DNA of 64,000 bases from Methylobacterium terrae (GCF_003173755.1 NZ_CP029553.1:4840001-4904000); one strand, 5' to 3'; counted from the first letter of the stretch, positions 28,433 to 38,784 are shown. Notes: generated by a model from the letters alone, not told the origin. Numbers and translations: made by a program.

Positions 28433-28999
28433 TCAGACCTGCATGATCTCCTTTTCCTTGGACGCCAGGGTCTGGTCGACCTCGGCGATGTGCTGGTCGG
28501 TCGCCTTCTGCACCTGGTCGGCCTGGCGCTTCTCGTCGTCCTGGCTGATCGCGCCGTCCTTCTCGAGCTTCTTCAGGTGGTCGAGGCCGTCGCGGCGCAC
28601 GTGGCGGACCGCGACGCGGGCCTCCTCGGCGTACTTGTGGGCGACCTTGACCATTTCCTTGCGGCGCTGCTCGTTCATCTCGGGGATGCGCAGGCGGATA
28701 GTCTGGCCCTCGGTCATCGGGTTGAGGCCGAGATCGGATTCGCGGATCGCCTTCTCGACCGCCGCCACCATGCCGCGGTCCCAGACCGAGACGCTGAGGA
28801 GGCGCGGCTCCGGCACGCTGATCGTCGCGACCTGGGCCATCGACATCGCGGCGCCGTAGGCGTCGACCTGGATCGGGTCGAGGAGCGAGGGCGTGGCCCG
28901 CCCGGTGCGCAGCGAGCCGAGGTCGTGCTTCAGCGAGTTCAGCGCACCCTGCATGCGCCGCTTGATGTCGTTGAGGTCGAAGGGGGGGAGGGTAGCCAT
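28433..28999 (-). CDS. frr: Ribosome recycling factor
   Basis: A 188-residue protein matching the usual 185-residue RRF length. It splits post-termination ribosomes with EF-G. The typical three-helix bundle sequence is visible ([18 protein letters not shown]-like region, [20 protein letters not shown]). The ATG at 28999 is chosen by family length. It lies between pyrH and uppS as in most alphaproteobacteria. Confidence 0.94.
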   Translation of the reverse strand: MATLPPFDLNDIKRRMQGALNSLKHDLGSLRTGRATPSLLDPIQVDAYGAAMSMAQVATISVPEPRLLSVSVWDRGMVAAVEKAIRESDLGLNPMTEGQTIRLRIPEMNEQRRKEMVKVAHKYAEEARVAVRHVRRDGLDHLKKLEKDGAISQDDEKRQADQVQKATDQHIAEVDQTLASKEKEIMQV

Positions 29000-29132
29000 T
29001 CCTGCGCGTCCCGGGGCGTCGTGAGGAGAGTGGGGGAGGCCGGACCCTGGCGGGTCCGCCCGATCGGGCTTCAATGAACCAAAACCCGACCTGCCGCAAA
29101 TCGTCGGGAGCGGCGTCCGTTCCGGGATCCGT

Positions 29133-29876
29133 CTACGGCGCCACCAGGGTCGAGGGCGCGGCGCCGGTGAGGATCGCCGTCACCGAGCTCGGGGCGTGGA
29201 CCGAGCCGACGATCAGCGGCAGGCCGCCGTCGCGGGCGAGCGCGAAGGCCGCGGTATCCATCACCTTGAGGTCGCGGGCGATCGCCTCGTCGTGGCTCAG
29301 GCGCTCGTAGCGCACCGCGTCCGGGTTGGTCTTCGGGTCGGCGGAATAGACGCCGTCGACCTGCGTGGCCTTCAGCACCGCGTCGCATTTCAGCTCGGCG
29401 GCGCGCAGGACCGCGGCGGTGTCGGTGGTGAAGTACGGGTTGCCGGTGCCGCCGGCCAGCACCACGACCTGCCCCTTGTCGAGGTGGTGCAGGGCCGGCT
29501 GGCGGGCATAGGTCTCGCAGATCGTCGGCATCGACACCGCCGACATGGTGCGTGCGGTGACGCCGGCGGCGTTGAGCGCGGTCTCGAGCGCCAGCGAGTT
29601 CATCACCGTCGCCATCATGCCGAGGGAATCGCCCGTGGCGCGGTCGATCCAGCCCGCCGCCGAGACCCGGGCGCCCCGGATCACGTTGCCGCCGCCGACC
29701 ACGAGCGCGATCTCGAAGCCCTTCTCCACCGCCCGGGCGATGTCGTCGGCGAGTGCCGCCAGGGTCGGCGGATGCAGCCAGTAGCCGTCGGGCGCGGCGA
29801 GCGCCTCGCCGGAGAGCTTCACCAGCACGCGGCGGAAGCGGGTCGAACCTTGCTCCGGCAGGGGATGTTGGGGCAT
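29133..29876 (-). CDS. pyrH: UMP kinase
   Basis: A 247-residue hexameric kinase of the amino acid kinase family that phosphorylates UMP to UDP with ATP; GTP activates and UTP inhibits in known members. Motifs: [10 protein letters not shown] near the N-terminus, [10 protein letters not shown], and [13 protein letters not shown]. The ATG at 29876 is used; the upstream in-frame start at 29921 would add 15 residues. It is separated from tsf by a strong terminator, so pyrH-frr-uppS and later genes probably start a new transcript. Confidence 0.94.
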   Translation of the reverse strand: MPQHPLPEQGSTRFRRVLVKLSGEALAAPDGYWLHPPTLAALADDIARAVEKGFEIALVVGGGNVIRGARVSAAGWIDRATGDSLGMMATVMNSLALETALNAAGVTARTMSAVSMPTICETYARQPALHHLDKGQVVVLAGGTGNPYFTTDTAAVLRAAELKCDAVLKATQVDGVYSADPKTNPDAVRYERLSHDEAIARDLKVMDTAAFALARDGGLPLIVGSVHAPSSVTAILTGAAPSTLVAP

Positions 29877-30021
29877 GGGCGCTCCTCTGGCCGCCCATGG
29901 GGCAGCCGCTGTCCGCGTCAAGTGTCGTCACGAGTCGGCCGGGTTCTAGCCTGTCGATCCCGGCCCGTCGAGGCGCAGGCAGACCTGAATCGGTACCCTC
30001 GAAGGGGGGGGAGCCGGACAC

Positions 30022-30053
30022 GAAAAAGGGGGGCCCGCGCGAGCGGCCCCCCC
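30022..30053 (-). terminator. Strong intrinsic terminator after tsf
   Basis: Minus-strand stem of GGCCCCCC-type arms (30052-30045 pairing with 30035-30028, 9-base loop) followed immediately by TTTTTC (30027-30022). It lies about 35 bases after the tsf stop. This is the clearest intrinsic terminator in the window. Confidence 0.85.
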
Positions 30054-30087
30054 CCTCAACCTTCGCGCGACGCGCGGTTCGGGCCGC

Positions 30088-31011
30088 TCAGCCCTTGGCT
30101 GCCGCCGCGACCTCGGCGGCGAAGTCCGGGGCCTCTTCCTTCTCGATCCCCTCGCCCAGCGCATAGCGCACGAAGCCGGTGAGCTTGACCGGACCGCCGG
30201 CCTTGCCCTCGGCCTCCTTGAGCACCTGGGAGACGGTCTTCGACGAGTCGTGCACGAAGGGCTGCTCGAGGAGGGTGACCTCCTTGTAGTAGCTCTTCAG
30301 GCCGCTCTCGACGATCTTGGCCATCACGTGGTCGGGCTTGCCGGCGTTCTTCTCGCGCAGGATGTTGCTCTCGCGCTCGACCGTGGCGGCGTCGACGCCC
30401 GTGGCGTCCAGCGCCGCCGGGTTCGTCGCCGCGACGTGCATGGCGATCTGGCGCCCGAGCTGGCTCAGCACCGTGACGTCGCCGGCCGATTCGAGGGCGA
30501 CGAGCACGCCGATCTTGCCGAGACCCTCGGAGACCTGGCCGTGCACGTAGGAGGCGATGACGCCCTTCTCGACCGACAGCTTGGCGACGCGGCGAAGCGT
30601 CATGTTCTCGCCGATGGTGGCGATCAGCTCCTGCAGCTTGTCCTTGACCGTGGTCTCGGCGCCCGGAAGCTTGGCGGCCTCGAGGGTCTCGATGCTGTCG
30701 CCGGCGTTGAGCGCGAGCTTGGCCGCCTCGCGGACGAAGGCCTGGAAGCCGTCGTTGCGGGCGACGAAGTCGGTCTCGGAGTTCACCTCGAGCACCGCGG
30801 CGTGGTGGCCGGCGGACTCGACCGCGACCAGACCCTCGGCGGCGACGCGGCCGGCCTTCTTGGCGGCCTTGGCGAGGCCCTTCTTGCGCAGCCAGTCCAC
30901 GGCCGCCTCGAGGTCGCCGGCGGTCTCGTTGAGGGCCGACTTGCAGTCCATCATGCCCGCGCCGGTCTTCTCGCGCAGCTCCTTGACCATCGCTGCCGTG
31001 ATGTTGGCCAT
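30088..31011 (-). CDS. tsf: Translation elongation factor Ts
   Basis: A 307-residue guanine-nucleotide exchange factor for EF-Tu. The N-terminal UBA-like module reads [19 protein letters not shown] and the core signature is [14 protein letters not shown], which contacts EF-Tu. The ATG at 31011 follows GAGGATC. It is downstream of rpsB, as almost universally, with a hairpin in the gap that may attenuate transcription. Confidence 0.97.
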   Translation of the reverse strand: MANITAAMVKELREKTGAGMMDCKSALNETAGDLEAAVDWLRKKGLAKAAKKAGRVAAEGLVAVESAGHHAAVLEVNSETDFVARNDGFQAFVREAAKLALNAGDSIETLEAAKLPGAETTVKDKLQELIATIGENMTLRRVAKLSVEKGVIASYVHGQVSEGLGKIGVLVALESAGDVTVLSQLGRQIAMHVAATNPAALDATGVDAATVERESNILREKNAGKPDHVMAKIVESGLKSYYKEVTLLEQPFVHDSSKTVSQVLKEAEGKAGGPVKLTGFVRYALGEGIEKEEAPDFAAEVAAAAKG

Positions 31012-31060
31012 CGTGGGATCCTCTCGATTGGCGCCCCGGCGCGCCGTGAGGGCGCCGGTC

Positions 31061-31098
31061 GGCGGATAAAGGGAACCCGGCGCCGTGGCGGCGCCGGG
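31061..31098 (-). terminator. Hairpin/attenuator between rpsB and tsf
   Basis: Minus-strand arms 31098-31090 and 31084-31076 form a perfect 9-bp G/C stem with a 5-base loop, followed by TTCCCTTTATCC. The T content is moderate, so it probably allows partial read-through from rpsB to tsf rather than full termination. Confidence 0.5.
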
Positions 31099-31154
31099 CT
31101 TTGAAGCGTCAGGTCCGCGGGGACAACGCGCCCCGCGTGAGAGCCGTGCCGACG

Positions 31155-32204
31155 TTACGCCGCGGCGGCGGCCTCGACGAAGCCGCGGGCCTGGTTCACC
31201 CAGCCGTCGCGGTCGATGCGGCCGTTGAGCTTCAGGTCGCCGTCGACCTTGGCGATGTCCTCAGGGCTCATCGCGGCGATCTGCCAGTAGTGGTAGACGC
31301 CGGCGTCGTTGAGCTTCTGCACCAGCTGCGGGCCGACGCCCGTGAGCTTGGTCAGGTCGTCCGGCGCGCCGCGGGGGGCGGCCAGCAGCTCGAAGGGCTC
31401 GCCGACATAGGGCTCCGAGATGTCGATCGTGGCGACCTCGGGCTCGTTGGCGAGGGCGGGCAGCTCCTCGGCCATCGGCTCCTCGGACTCGCCGAGGTCG
31501 ACGCCGAGGGCGCCCTGGCCGCGGGAGATGCCGTCGATCGCAGCGCGGGCGACGAGGTCGCAGTAGAGCGCGATGGCGCGGCCGGCATCGTCGTTGGCCG
31601 GAACCACGTAGGTGATGCCGTCCGGGTTGCAGTTGGTGTCGACGATGGCCGCCACCGGGATCTTGAGGCGGTTCGCCTCCTTGATCGCCAGCTGCTCCTT
31701 GTTGGTGTCGATCACGAACAGCAGGTCGGGCACGCCGCCCATGTCCTTGATGCCGCCGAGCGCCTTCTCGAGCTTGTCCTTCTCGCGGGACAGCATCAGG
31801 CGCTCCTTCTTGGTGAGGCCCTGGCCGCCGCCGGCGAGGGTCTCGTCGACCTTGCGCAGGCGCTGGATCGAGCCCGAGATGGTCTTCCAGTTGGTCAGCG
31901 TGCCGCCGAGCCAGCGCGAGTTCACGTAGTACTGGGCCGAGCGCTTGGCCGCGTCCGCGATGGTGTCGGCCGCCTGGCGCTTGGTGCCGACGAACAGCAC
32001 GCGGCCGCCCTTGGCGACGGTGTCGCTCACCGCCTGCAGCGCCTGGGCCAGGGCCGGCACGGTCTGGGCGAGGTCGATGATGTGGATGTTGTTGCGGGTG
32101 CCGAAGATGTACGACTGCATCTTCGGGTTCCAGCGGTGCGCCTGGTGGCCGAAGTGGGAGCCGGCCTCGAGCAGCTGGCGCATGGAGAAGTCGGGAAGGG
32201 CCAT
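31155..32204 (-). CDS. rpsB: 30S ribosomal protein S2 with helix-hairpin-helix extension
   Basis: A 349-residue S2; typical bacterial S2 is about 240-255 residues. Residues 1-228 are the normal S2 fold, with [12 protein letters not shown] and [12 protein letters not shown] near the start. An acidic linker (about 235-280) then leads to a 60-residue helix-hairpin-helix-like module (281-343, [20 protein letters not shown]) of the kind seen on several alphaproteobacterial proteins, for example some NuoE and L21 proteins. The tail could contact rRNA or nucleic acid. The ATG at 32204 is set by family alignment. First gene of the rpsB-tsf pair. Confidence 0.95.
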   Translation of the reverse strand: MALPDFSMRQLLEAGSHFGHQAHRWNPKMQSYIFGTRNNIHIIDLAQTVPALAQALQAVSDTVAKGGRVLFVGTKRQAADTIADAAKRSAQYYVNSRWLGGTLTNWKTISGSIQRLRKVDETLAGGGQGLTKKERLMLSREKDKLEKALGGIKDMGGVPDLLFVIDTNKEQLAIKEANRLKIPVAAIVDTNCNPDGITYVVPANDDAGRAIALYCDLVARAAIDGISRGQGALGVDLGESEEPMAEELPALANEPEVATIDISEPYVGEPFELLAAPRGAPDDLTKLTGVGPQLVQKLNDAGVYHYWQIAAMSPEDIAKVDGDLKLNGRIDRDGWVNQARGFVEAAAAA

Positions 32205-33345
32205 GGTCTTGTTCTCTCCGGTTGTCACCGCCGCGGAGGAAGCGACCGGCGCGACGAGGGATTTGCCGAGAGACAAGAACCAAGGTGCGACCGGCCACCG
32301 GAAACGCCTCATTCAGGCATGAGGCCGGCTCCGCGTGTGGGATGGGCGGGCCTTTATCCGATCGGGGGTGGGATGGCAAGGTGGTCGGGCTTCGCAGGGG
32401 GGCGTGCCGGCGCCGTAGGCCCCCATGCCGGGCTCCCGGCTTCGAGGTGCGCCGGGCGAGGCGCCACGGGCCCGATCGGTCCGGCGGCGGTTCGCGCAGC
32501 GGAAAAATTTGGAAAATACATTAATTCCTGAGAATTCAACATGCGATATAAAACTGGCAACTGGTAGGACGCCATTCGGTCGAATGATTCTATTGCGAGG
32601 CCGCTCGGCGTCCGACGATTTCGACGGAAAGTCGCAAAATTTCTGCGCCTGAAAAATTTCTGCTCGTCGAAAGGACGACGAATCCGGATTGCCGGTTGTT
32701 CCGATGCATCGACTGACGGAGTCGTCGATCCGTCGTACCGTGCCGATCGTTGCGGGCTCGCGCCGTGCCGCTCGACGGACCGGGCTCCCGGAGCGCGACC
32801 TGCCCTGCGGCTTCCGCAGGGGATACGATCCTGTTAAAGGGCTCCCGTCCACGCGACCCTTGCGAAGCCGGTATATCACGAGAACGACCGGATCAGCGCG
32901 GGGTCGCTGCCGAGACCCAGGTGAGTGCCATGGCGCGCGGGGCGGTTCTCCCGACAACGCGCGACACTGGCGCCATCGAACCCGGGCCTCGGCCATCAAG
33001 CTTAGTACTCCATTAATGATGGACGACTGATCGACTCGTTGGACAATGATCGCGATGTTTCAAAATGACCGCGACCGTGAAGTCGATCTGATCGTGAATC
33101 ATGATTTCCTTTATCGAATTTCGGATTGTTGTTGCTGGGTCCTTAGTATTATAAGGCCATTTCTCCCCTGTCCATGGGAATTTTGTGGTTTCAGCCTGTC
33201 GCAATCATCCGATCTGCTCTGGAAAATAAATACCTTGAACGTACTGATGATCTTTTTTATTGAATCAATCTTGCAAGATTTTGAGCTTGTCGATGGTTGA
33301 AAGCTGGTGCCGGGCCGGCCTGCAGTGATCCTGAGGAGAAGTAGG
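32205..33345. other. Gene-poor region with AT-rich segments
   Basis: About 1.1 kb without a supportable gene between rpsB and the FkbM gene. Bases about 32500-32680 and 33020-33300 are visibly AT-rich (about 40 percent GC by eye, against roughly 70 percent around them). Open frames here (such as 33013-33204 minus and 33046-33300 plus) lack ribosome-binding sites and family features. The rpsB promoter must lie in the left part. The AT-rich parts may be regulatory or a remnant of transferred DNA. Confidence 0.6.
32636..32663. repeat. Pair of AAAATTTCTGC direct repeats
   Basis: The 11-mer AAAATTTCTGC occurs at 32636-32646 and 32653-32663, 17 bases apart start to start, and a related AAAAATTTGG lies near 32502. 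Spacing of about 1.6 helix turns and location in non-coding AT-rich DNA suggest possible protein-binding sites; nothing more can be said. Confidence 0.35.
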
Positions 33346-34143
33346 ATGTCAAAGATGAATGTTAACTTCGCCGGCCGGTCGTTCGAGATCGACAGCTCCG
33401 ACGGAATGGATGCGGTGGCGCAACAGCTTGCGGCCGGATCCTACGAGGCGCCGCTTCCGTTCGTGATGATGGCGACCCTGGTGCGGGTGGAGGGGGCGTT
33501 CATCGACGTCGGCGCGAATACCGGCATCTACTCGGTCATGGCCTCGGTGTTCGCGCCCGACAGGAAGGTCGTCGCGTTCGAACCCCTGCCTTCGGTCCTG
33601 AGCATATTGCGCAAGAACCTCGCCATCAACAATCTCCAGGACAGGGTGACGATCCACGAAGTTGCGCTGAGCGACCGCAACGGCGTGGCGTCCTTGCACC
33701 TTCCGGATCCGCACCACGGACTCGTCGAGACGAGCGCATCGCTCGAAAGCGAGTTCAAGCAGGCCCACTCGATCATCGACGTGCCGGTGAAGCGCTTCGA
33801 CGACATGAATATTTCCGATTTCATCGGCGTCATCAAGGCGGACATCGAGGGGCACGAATACGCGTTCCTCAACGGGGCCCGTGAAACGATCATGCGCGAC
33901 CGTCCTATCATCTTCGCGGAGGTGGTCGGCCCGGCCAGGCGCGGACCGATGAACGCGCTCCTGCGGAATATCGGATACATGGATTTCAGGCTGCGGCCCG
34001 ACATGGCCCTCCACGACGGCGAGGTGCTGTTCGATGACGCCGCGTGGAACCACGCGCTGGTTCCGGTCGAGCGGCTCGCGAAGTTCAGGGAAATCTGCGA
34101 TTCCTGCGGCCTTCCGATGTTTCGCCGCTTCCAGCTTTCCTGA
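33346..34143 (+). CDS. FkbM-family methyltransferase
   Basis: A 265-residue SAM-dependent methyltransferase of the FkbM family (PF05050). Motif I is FIDVGANTGIYSVMA (52-66), followed by VVAFEPLP, and the family hallmark KADIEGHE is at about 165-172. These enzymes usually O-methylate a sugar hydroxyl of polysaccharides or lipids. The ATG at 33346 has a strong GAGGAGAAGTAGG site. It stands alone next to AT-rich DNA, has somewhat lower GC than its neighbours, and may have been acquired horizontally. Confidence 0.88.
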   Translation: MSKMNVNFAGRSFEIDSSDGMDAVAQQLAAGSYEAPLPFVMMATLVRVEGAFIDVGANTGIYSVMASVFAPDRKVVAFEPLPSVLSILRKNLAINNLQDRVTIHEVALSDRNGVASLHLPDPHHGLVETSASLESEFKQAHSIIDVPVKRFDDMNISDFIGVIKADIEGHEYAFLNGARETIMRDRPIIFAEVVGPARRGPMNALLRNIGYMDFRLRPDMALHDGEVLFDDAAWNHALVPVERLAKFREICDSCGLPMFRRFQLS

Positions 34144-34491
34144 CGGGACCGCCACCGGGCCGCACCCACCGGGCCGTTCCGGGGAGGCTGGTCCCAGGTC
34201 GCCGGGCGCGATCGGCGTCGATAGGTCCGCGCCGGTGGCTTTGGGTGTGCCGGATGGTCGGCTGGCGCGGGAAGGACGAAACCAGAGGTCGCGTCGACGA
34301 CCGTCGACGTGGCGTCCGGCACGCTCTGCGGCAAAAACCGGTGCGGTTCCCAGGCAGGCCCGGGCGGTGCCTCGGGCCGCCGCCCCCGGAGAGGCGCGTC
34401 GGGGCCGTTCCCGCGCGGCAGGCGCAAGCTCGACCTGCCGATCGAAAAAATCGAGCCGGAGCCGCCGCTGCCTCCGAGCCCGAATGGCGAC
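34144..34491. other. Gap between convergent FkbM and cynS genes
   Basis: About 350 bases between two convergent genes. I see no gene, no clear terminator with a T-run and no repeat. Confidence 0.4.
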
Positions 34492-34980
34492 CTACGGTTC
34501 TTTGAAGCCGTATTCCGGTACGCCTTCCTCGTTGCCGTAGTACTTATAAGGGAGAAATTTGCCGGACATCTGCAATTTTACCCGATCGCCCTTGTTGTTC
34601 GGCTCGCGTTCCATCGTCATGTTGAAGTCGATCGCCGACATGATGCCGTCGCCGAATTCTTCCTGGATCAGTTCCTTCCAGGTGGTGCCGTAGACCATCA
34701 CCAGCTCGTAGAAGCGGTAGATCAACGGGTCGGTCGGCGGCATGTGCGGGACCGAGCCGCGGTAGGGCGCCTCGTTCAGCATCCGCTCCTCGGCGGCCGA
34801 GAGCCCGAACAGGGCGGCGGCCTTGGCGGCCTGCGCCTTGGGCAGCTTCATCTGGCCCATGCAGGCGGCGGTGATCAGGATCGGCGAGATCCCGCCGATC
34901 TCCTCCTGGATGTGCGTCCAGGTCCAGCCCTTCTCGCGCTTGATGTCGAGAAGCTTCTCTGTGAGGTCTTCGCGCTTCAT
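34492..34980 (-). CDS. cynS: Cyanate hydratase (cyanase)
   Basis: A 162-residue cyanase, which converts cyanate and bicarbonate to ammonia and two CO2. The catalytic triad corresponding to E. coli R96, E99 and S122 is R89, E92 and S115, within LIYRFYELVMVYGTTWKELI and FGDGIMSAIDF. The N-terminal helical domain resembles a helix-turn-helix fold as in all cyanases. No cynT carbonic anhydrase or cynR regulator is adjacent. It may detoxify cyanate, including that formed from carbamoyl phosphate or urea, and supplies nitrogen alongside the urease operon. Confidence 0.96.
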   Translation of the reverse strand: MKREDLTEKLLDIKREKGWTWTHIQEEIGGISPILITAACMGQMKLPKAQAAKAAALFGLSAAEERMLNEAPYRGSVPHMPPTDPLIYRFYELVMVYGTTWKELIQEEFGDGIMSAIDFNMTMEREPNNKGDRVKLQMSGKFLPYKYYGNEEGVPEYGFKEP

Positions 34981-35092
34981 GGGCCCTCTCCCTTGACGAG
35001 GACGTTCCGGCCGGTCGTGACCGGGGTGTCCTCGGTCGCGCTTGGCAATGGGCGTGCCAGGGAGAGGCGAGGGTGGAAGGGAGCCGTGCGGT

Positions 35093-35299
35093 CTAGCGCC
35101 GCTGCTCGCACAGGGTCTTCACGTAGGTCCCGGCCTCGGTGCCCCGCCCGGTGCCGGCGGCGATGGCGGGACCGAGCAGCATGCATTCCTGCGGCGAGTG
35201 CGCCGGGTGGGTGATCACGTCCTGGGCGGTGGCGCGGGTGCAGTCCTGCGCCGCCAGGGAGGAGGCGCAGATCAGCGTGACGACGAGGATGGTGGGCAA
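35093..35299 (-). CDS. Small exported protein with three cysteines
   Basis: A 68-residue protein with an N-terminal signal peptide (TILVVTLICASSLAAQ) and a short mature part containing three cysteines (C20, C39, C64) and several histidines/prolines. The start appears to be TTG at 35299, supported by GGGAGG seven bases upstream; no ATG gives a signal peptide. Function unknown. Moderate confidence because of its size and rare start codon. Confidence 0.55.
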   Translation of the reverse strand: MPTILVVTLICASSLAAQDCTRATAQDVITHPAHSPQECMLLGPAIAAGTGRGTEAGTYVKTLCEQRR

Positions 35300-35398
35300 G
35301 GCGGCCTCCCGGGTGCGGGAGGCGTGCCTCCCCTTGGGGAGGTGGAGAGATAATGCCGGACGCGCGGGCGCCCACCGCTCGACCGGCGATATCTTGCC

Positions 35399-36619
35399 TC
35401 AGGGGCCGTTCGCCAGCGCGGCCAGCCGCGCGACGAGGCGGCGGGCGACCTCGTCCTTGGCCAGGGTCGGCCAGGTCTCGAGGCTGCCATCGCGGCCGAT
35501 CAGGTGGACGGTGTTGCGGTCGCCGCCCATCACGCCGGCCGCGGTCGAGACGTCGTTGGCGACGATGAGGTCGCAGCCCTTGCGGGCGATCTTCGCCCGG
35601 GCATGGGCGATCACGTCGGTGGTCTCGGCGGCAAAGCCCACCACCAGGGGCGGGCGGTCGCCCGAACGCCGGGCGACCGTCGCCAGGATGTCGGGATTCT
35701 CGGTGAGCGCCAGGGGAGGGGGGCCTTCCGGTCCCTTCTTGATCTTCTCGCCCCCGAAGACGGCCGGGCGCCAGTCGGCGACGGCGGCGGCGAACACCGC
35801 GATGTCGGCCGGAAGCGCCGCCTCCACCGCCGCCAGCATCTCGCGGGCGGTCTCGATCCGCACCACCGCGACGCCCGGGGGATCGGGCAGGGTCACCGGC
35901 CCCGAGACCAGGGTCACCCGGGCGCCGGCCGCCGCCGCCGCCGCCGCGATGGCGTGGCCCTGCTTGCCCGAGGAGCGGTTGGCGAGGTAGCGCACCGGGT
36001 CGATCGGCTCGTGGGTCGGACCGGAGGTGACGAGGAGGTGGCGGCCCGCGAGAGGCCCCTCCGCGGGCGACCCTGCCAGCAGGGCCTCCACCGCGTCGGC
36101 GATCTCCTCGGGCTCGGCCATCCGGCCGGGTCCGGTCTCGGCCTCCGCCATCCGGCCCGCGTTGGGTCCCACCACCGCGACCCCGTCGCCCTTGAGCAGC
36201 GCCAGGTTGCGCTGCGTCGCCGGGTGCAGCCACATCCGCACGTTCATCGCCGGGGCGATCAGGATCGGCAGGGCCGTGGCGAGGAGCACCGTCGAGGCGA
36301 GGTCCGGCGCGTGGCCGCCGGCGAGCCGCGCCATCAGGTTGGCGGTGGCGGGCGCCACCACGACCGCGTCGGCGTCCCGCGCGAGCTTGATGTGGCCGAT
36401 ATCGGCCTCGTCGGCCCGGTCGAACAGGTCGGTATGGGCGCGCTGCCCGGCGAGCGCCGCCGCGGCGAGCGGCGTCACGAATTCCTGCGCGCCCTTGGTG
36501 AGCACGCAGCGCACCGAGGCGCCGCGCTCGCGCAGGCGCCGGATCAGGTCCAGCGCCTTGTAGGCCGCGATGCCGCCCCCGATGACGAGGAGCACCCGCC
36601 TGCCGTCGAGGGCGCCCAT
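35399..36619 (-). CDS. coaBC: Bifunctional phosphopantothenoylcysteine decarboxylase/synthetase
   Basis: A 406-residue fusion for two steps of coenzyme A synthesis. The N-terminal half (1-190) is CoaC, an FMN flavoprotein with GGGIAAYKALDLIRRL and the PAMN motif (APAMNVRMWLHPATQ). The C-terminal half is CoaB with SGPTHEPIDPVRYLANRSSG and VGFAAETTD, which couples 4-phosphopantothenate and cysteine with CTP. The ATG at 36619 directly abuts the kup stop (TAGATG), so translation probably couples. Confidence 0.95.
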   Translation of the reverse strand: MGALDGRRVLLVIGGGIAAYKALDLIRRLRERGASVRCVLTKGAQEFVTPLAAAALAGQRAHTDLFDRADEADIGHIKLARDADAVVVAPATANLMARLAGGHAPDLASTVLLATALPILIAPAMNVRMWLHPATQRNLALLKGDGVAVVGPNAGRMAEAETGPGRMAEPEEIADAVEALLAGSPAEGPLAGRHLLVTSGPTHEPIDPVRYLANRSSGKQGHAIAAAAAAAGARVTLVSGPVTLPDPPGVAVVRIETAREMLAAVEAALPADIAVFAAAVADWRPAVFGGEKIKKGPEGPPPLALTENPDILATVARRSGDRPPLVVGFAAETTDVIAHARAKIARKGCDLIVANDVSTAAGVMGGDRNTVHLIGRDGSLETWPTLAKDEVARRLVARLAALANGP

Positions 36620-38590
36620 CTAGACCGTGACCTGCGTGCCGACCTCGACCACGCGCCCGGTCGGGATCTGGAAGAAGTCCGTCGCGTCGTTGGCGTTGCG
36701 GGCGAGCGTGATGAACACCCGGTCCTGCCACAACGGCATGCCGGACTGCGCCGCCGGGCGGATCGAGCGCCGCGACAGGAAGAACGACGTCGCCATGATG
36801 TCGAACTTGAAGCCCTGCTTGCGCAGGAGGGCCAGGCCCTTCGGGATGTTCGGCGATTCCATGTAGCCGAACTTCATCACGACCTTCCAGAAATGCGGGC
36901 CCATCGGCTCGATCCGGACCCGGTCGGCATCGTTGAGGCGCGGCAGGTCGATGGTCTTGACGGTGAGCACGACGTTCTTCTCGTGCAGCACCTTGTTGTG
37001 CTTCAGGTTGTGCAGGAGCGCCGCCGGCGCGGTCTCGGGGTCGGAGGTGAGGAACACCGCCGTGCCGCGGACGTGGTGCGGCGGGCTCTTCTCCAGCATG
37101 GCGACGAGCTCGGTCAGCGGCACGTCGGTCTTGCGGGTCTTGTTGAACAGGATGGTGACGCCGCGCACCCAGGTCCACATCAGCAGCACGAGGCCGCCGG
37201 CGAGCAGCAGGGGCATGTAGCCGCCCTCGAACACCTTGAGGAGGTTCGAGGCCAGGAACAGCAATTCGACGGCGATGAACGGCACCATCACGGCGCCGGC
37301 GGCGAGCGGCGACCACTTCCACACCCGCCACAGCACCAGGAAGGCGAGGCCGGCGGTGATCAGCATCGTGCCGGTGACGGCGATGCCGTAGGCCGAGGCG
37401 AGGGCCGAGGAGGAGCGGAACAGCACCACCAGGATCACCACGCCGAGCATCAGGAGCGTGTTGATCTGCGGCAGGTAGATCTGCCCCGAATGCGATTCGG
37501 AGGTGTGGCGGATCTCGAGCCGCGGCAGGAGGCCGAGCTGCACCGCCTGGCGCGAGAGCGAGAAGGCGCCGGTGATGACCGCCTGGCTGGCGATGACGGT
37601 GGCCGCGGTGGCGAGCAGCACCATCGGCAGCAGGCCCCATTCGGGGACGAGCTGGAAGAACGGGTCGGTCGTGCCCGGTTCGGCCAGCACCAGGGCGGCC
37701 TGGCCGAGGTAGTTGATCGCGAGCGCCGGCCCGACGAGGGCGATCCAGGCGGTCTGGATCGGCCGGCGGCCGAAATGGCCGAGATCGGCGAACAGCGCCT
37801 CGGCCCCGGTCACCGCCAGGAACACGGCGCCCAGAGCCACCAGCGCCCCGGTACCGTGGCCGAGGAGGTAGTGGACCGCGTGCCAGGGGTTGAGCGCCCA
37901 CAGCACCTGCGGCGTGCGGGCGATGTGCGGCAGGGCCGCGAGCATCAGCACCGAGAACCACACCAGCATGATCGGGCCGAAGAACGTCGCCATCCGGGCG
38001 GTGCCCCGGCTCTGGACCAGGAACAGCGGCAGGATGATCGCGATGGTGATCGGCAGGACGTAGTGCTCGAGGGCGGGGGTGACGAGCTTCAGGCCCTCCA
38101 CCGCCGACAGGACCGAGATCGCCGGGGTGATGATCGCGTCGCCGTAGAACAGGGCGGCGCCGAACAGGCCGAGCATGAACACGATGTGCGAGCCGCCCAG
38201 CGCCTTGCGGGCAAGCGCCATCAGCGAGAGGATGCCGCCCTCGCCCTTGTTGTCCATCTGCAGGAGCAGGATGACGTACTTGATGGTGACGATCAGCACG
38301 AGCGCCCAGAGCAGCAGCGAGACGGTGCCCAGCACCTCCTCGCCGGTGAGCACGCCGTCGGCGCGGCCCGGGGCGAGGGCCTCGCGGAAGGCGTAGAGCG
38401 GGCTCGTGCCGATATCGCCGTAGACGACGCCGACGGAGCCGAGGAACAGGGTCCAGAAGCTCGCCTTGGCGTGGCCGTGGCCCTCGGCCTCGTCGACGCT
38501 GCCCGCCTTGGTGGGCGGACCGCCGCTCTGCGGGGTGAGGGAATCGGGCGGCGCGACGGGTCCGCCCGTGGGTGCGGCTGACTGTGTCAT
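36620..38590 (-). CDS. kup: KUP-family potassium transporter
   Basis: A 656-residue potassium uptake permease. About 12 transmembrane segments follow a 40-residue soluble N-terminus, with the family signature [16 protein letters not shown] at the first helix and [19 protein letters not shown] at the second. A cytoplasmic C-terminal domain of about 170 residues ends the protein. K+ uptake is likely proton-coupled. The ATG at 38590 (MTQSAAP) is chosen. It sits upstream of coaBC with no gap; the functional link is unclear. Confidence 0.94.
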   Translation of the reverse strand: MTQSAAPTGGPVAPPDSLTPQSGGPPTKAGSVDEAEGHGHAKASFWTLFLGSVGVVYGDIGTSPLYAFREALAPGRADGVLTGEEVLGTVSLLLWALVLIVTIKYVILLLQMDNKGEGGILSLMALARKALGGSHIVFMLGLFGAALFYGDAIITPAISVLSAVEGLKLVTPALEHYVLPITIAIILPLFLVQSRGTARMATFFGPIMLVWFSVLMLAALPHIARTPQVLWALNPWHAVHYLLGHGTGALVALGAVFLAVTGAEALFADLGHFGRRPIQTAWIALVGPALAINYLGQAALVLAEPGTTDPFFQLVPEWGLLPMVLLATAATVIASQAVITGAFSLSRQAVQLGLLPRLEIRHTSESHSGQIYLPQINTLLMLGVVILVVLFRSSSALASAYGIAVTGTMLITAGLAFLVLWRVWKWSPLAAGAVMVPFIAVELLFLASNLLKVFEGGYMPLLLAGGLVLLMWTWVRGVTILFNKTRKTDVPLTELVAMLEKSPPHHVRGTAVFLTSDPETAPAALLHNLKHNKVLHEKNVVLTVKTIDLPRLNDADRVRIEPMGPHFWKVVMKFGYMESPNIPKGLALLRKQGFKFDIMATSFFLSRRSIRPAAQSGMPLWQDRVFITLARNANDATDFFQIPTGRVVEVGTQVTV

Positions 38591-38784
38591 GTTCGATCGG
38601 GGATGCGCCCGCGGGCGGCCGGGATTGCCGCCAAGCGCGCTGATGGGCCGGGTGGCGGGCTCGAATCCTAGAACGGCCCGGCGCGTCCGCCGGGCCCGAT
38701 TGTGGCAAGATTGTAGCACGGGCCCGGAGGCGCGCAAGGCGGCGCGGCTGACCCTCCGTTACCCGGCGCCGTGCCGTTCCCGCC

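Noticed and set aside
33013..33204. 63-codon minus-strand frame overlapping the previous one
   Set aside because: Same region, opposite strand, no supporting signals; mutually exclusive with other frames.
33046..33300. 84-codon plus-strand frame in the AT-rich region
   Set aside because: No ribosome-binding site, no family similarity and cysteine/serine-rich translation; likely non-coding.
34977..38708. Minus-strand open frame of more than 1200 codons across coaBC and kup
   Set aside because: It is a shadow of the real frames. High GC removes stop codons in alternative frames, and the translation is a random mix of Arg, Pro and Gly with no domain.
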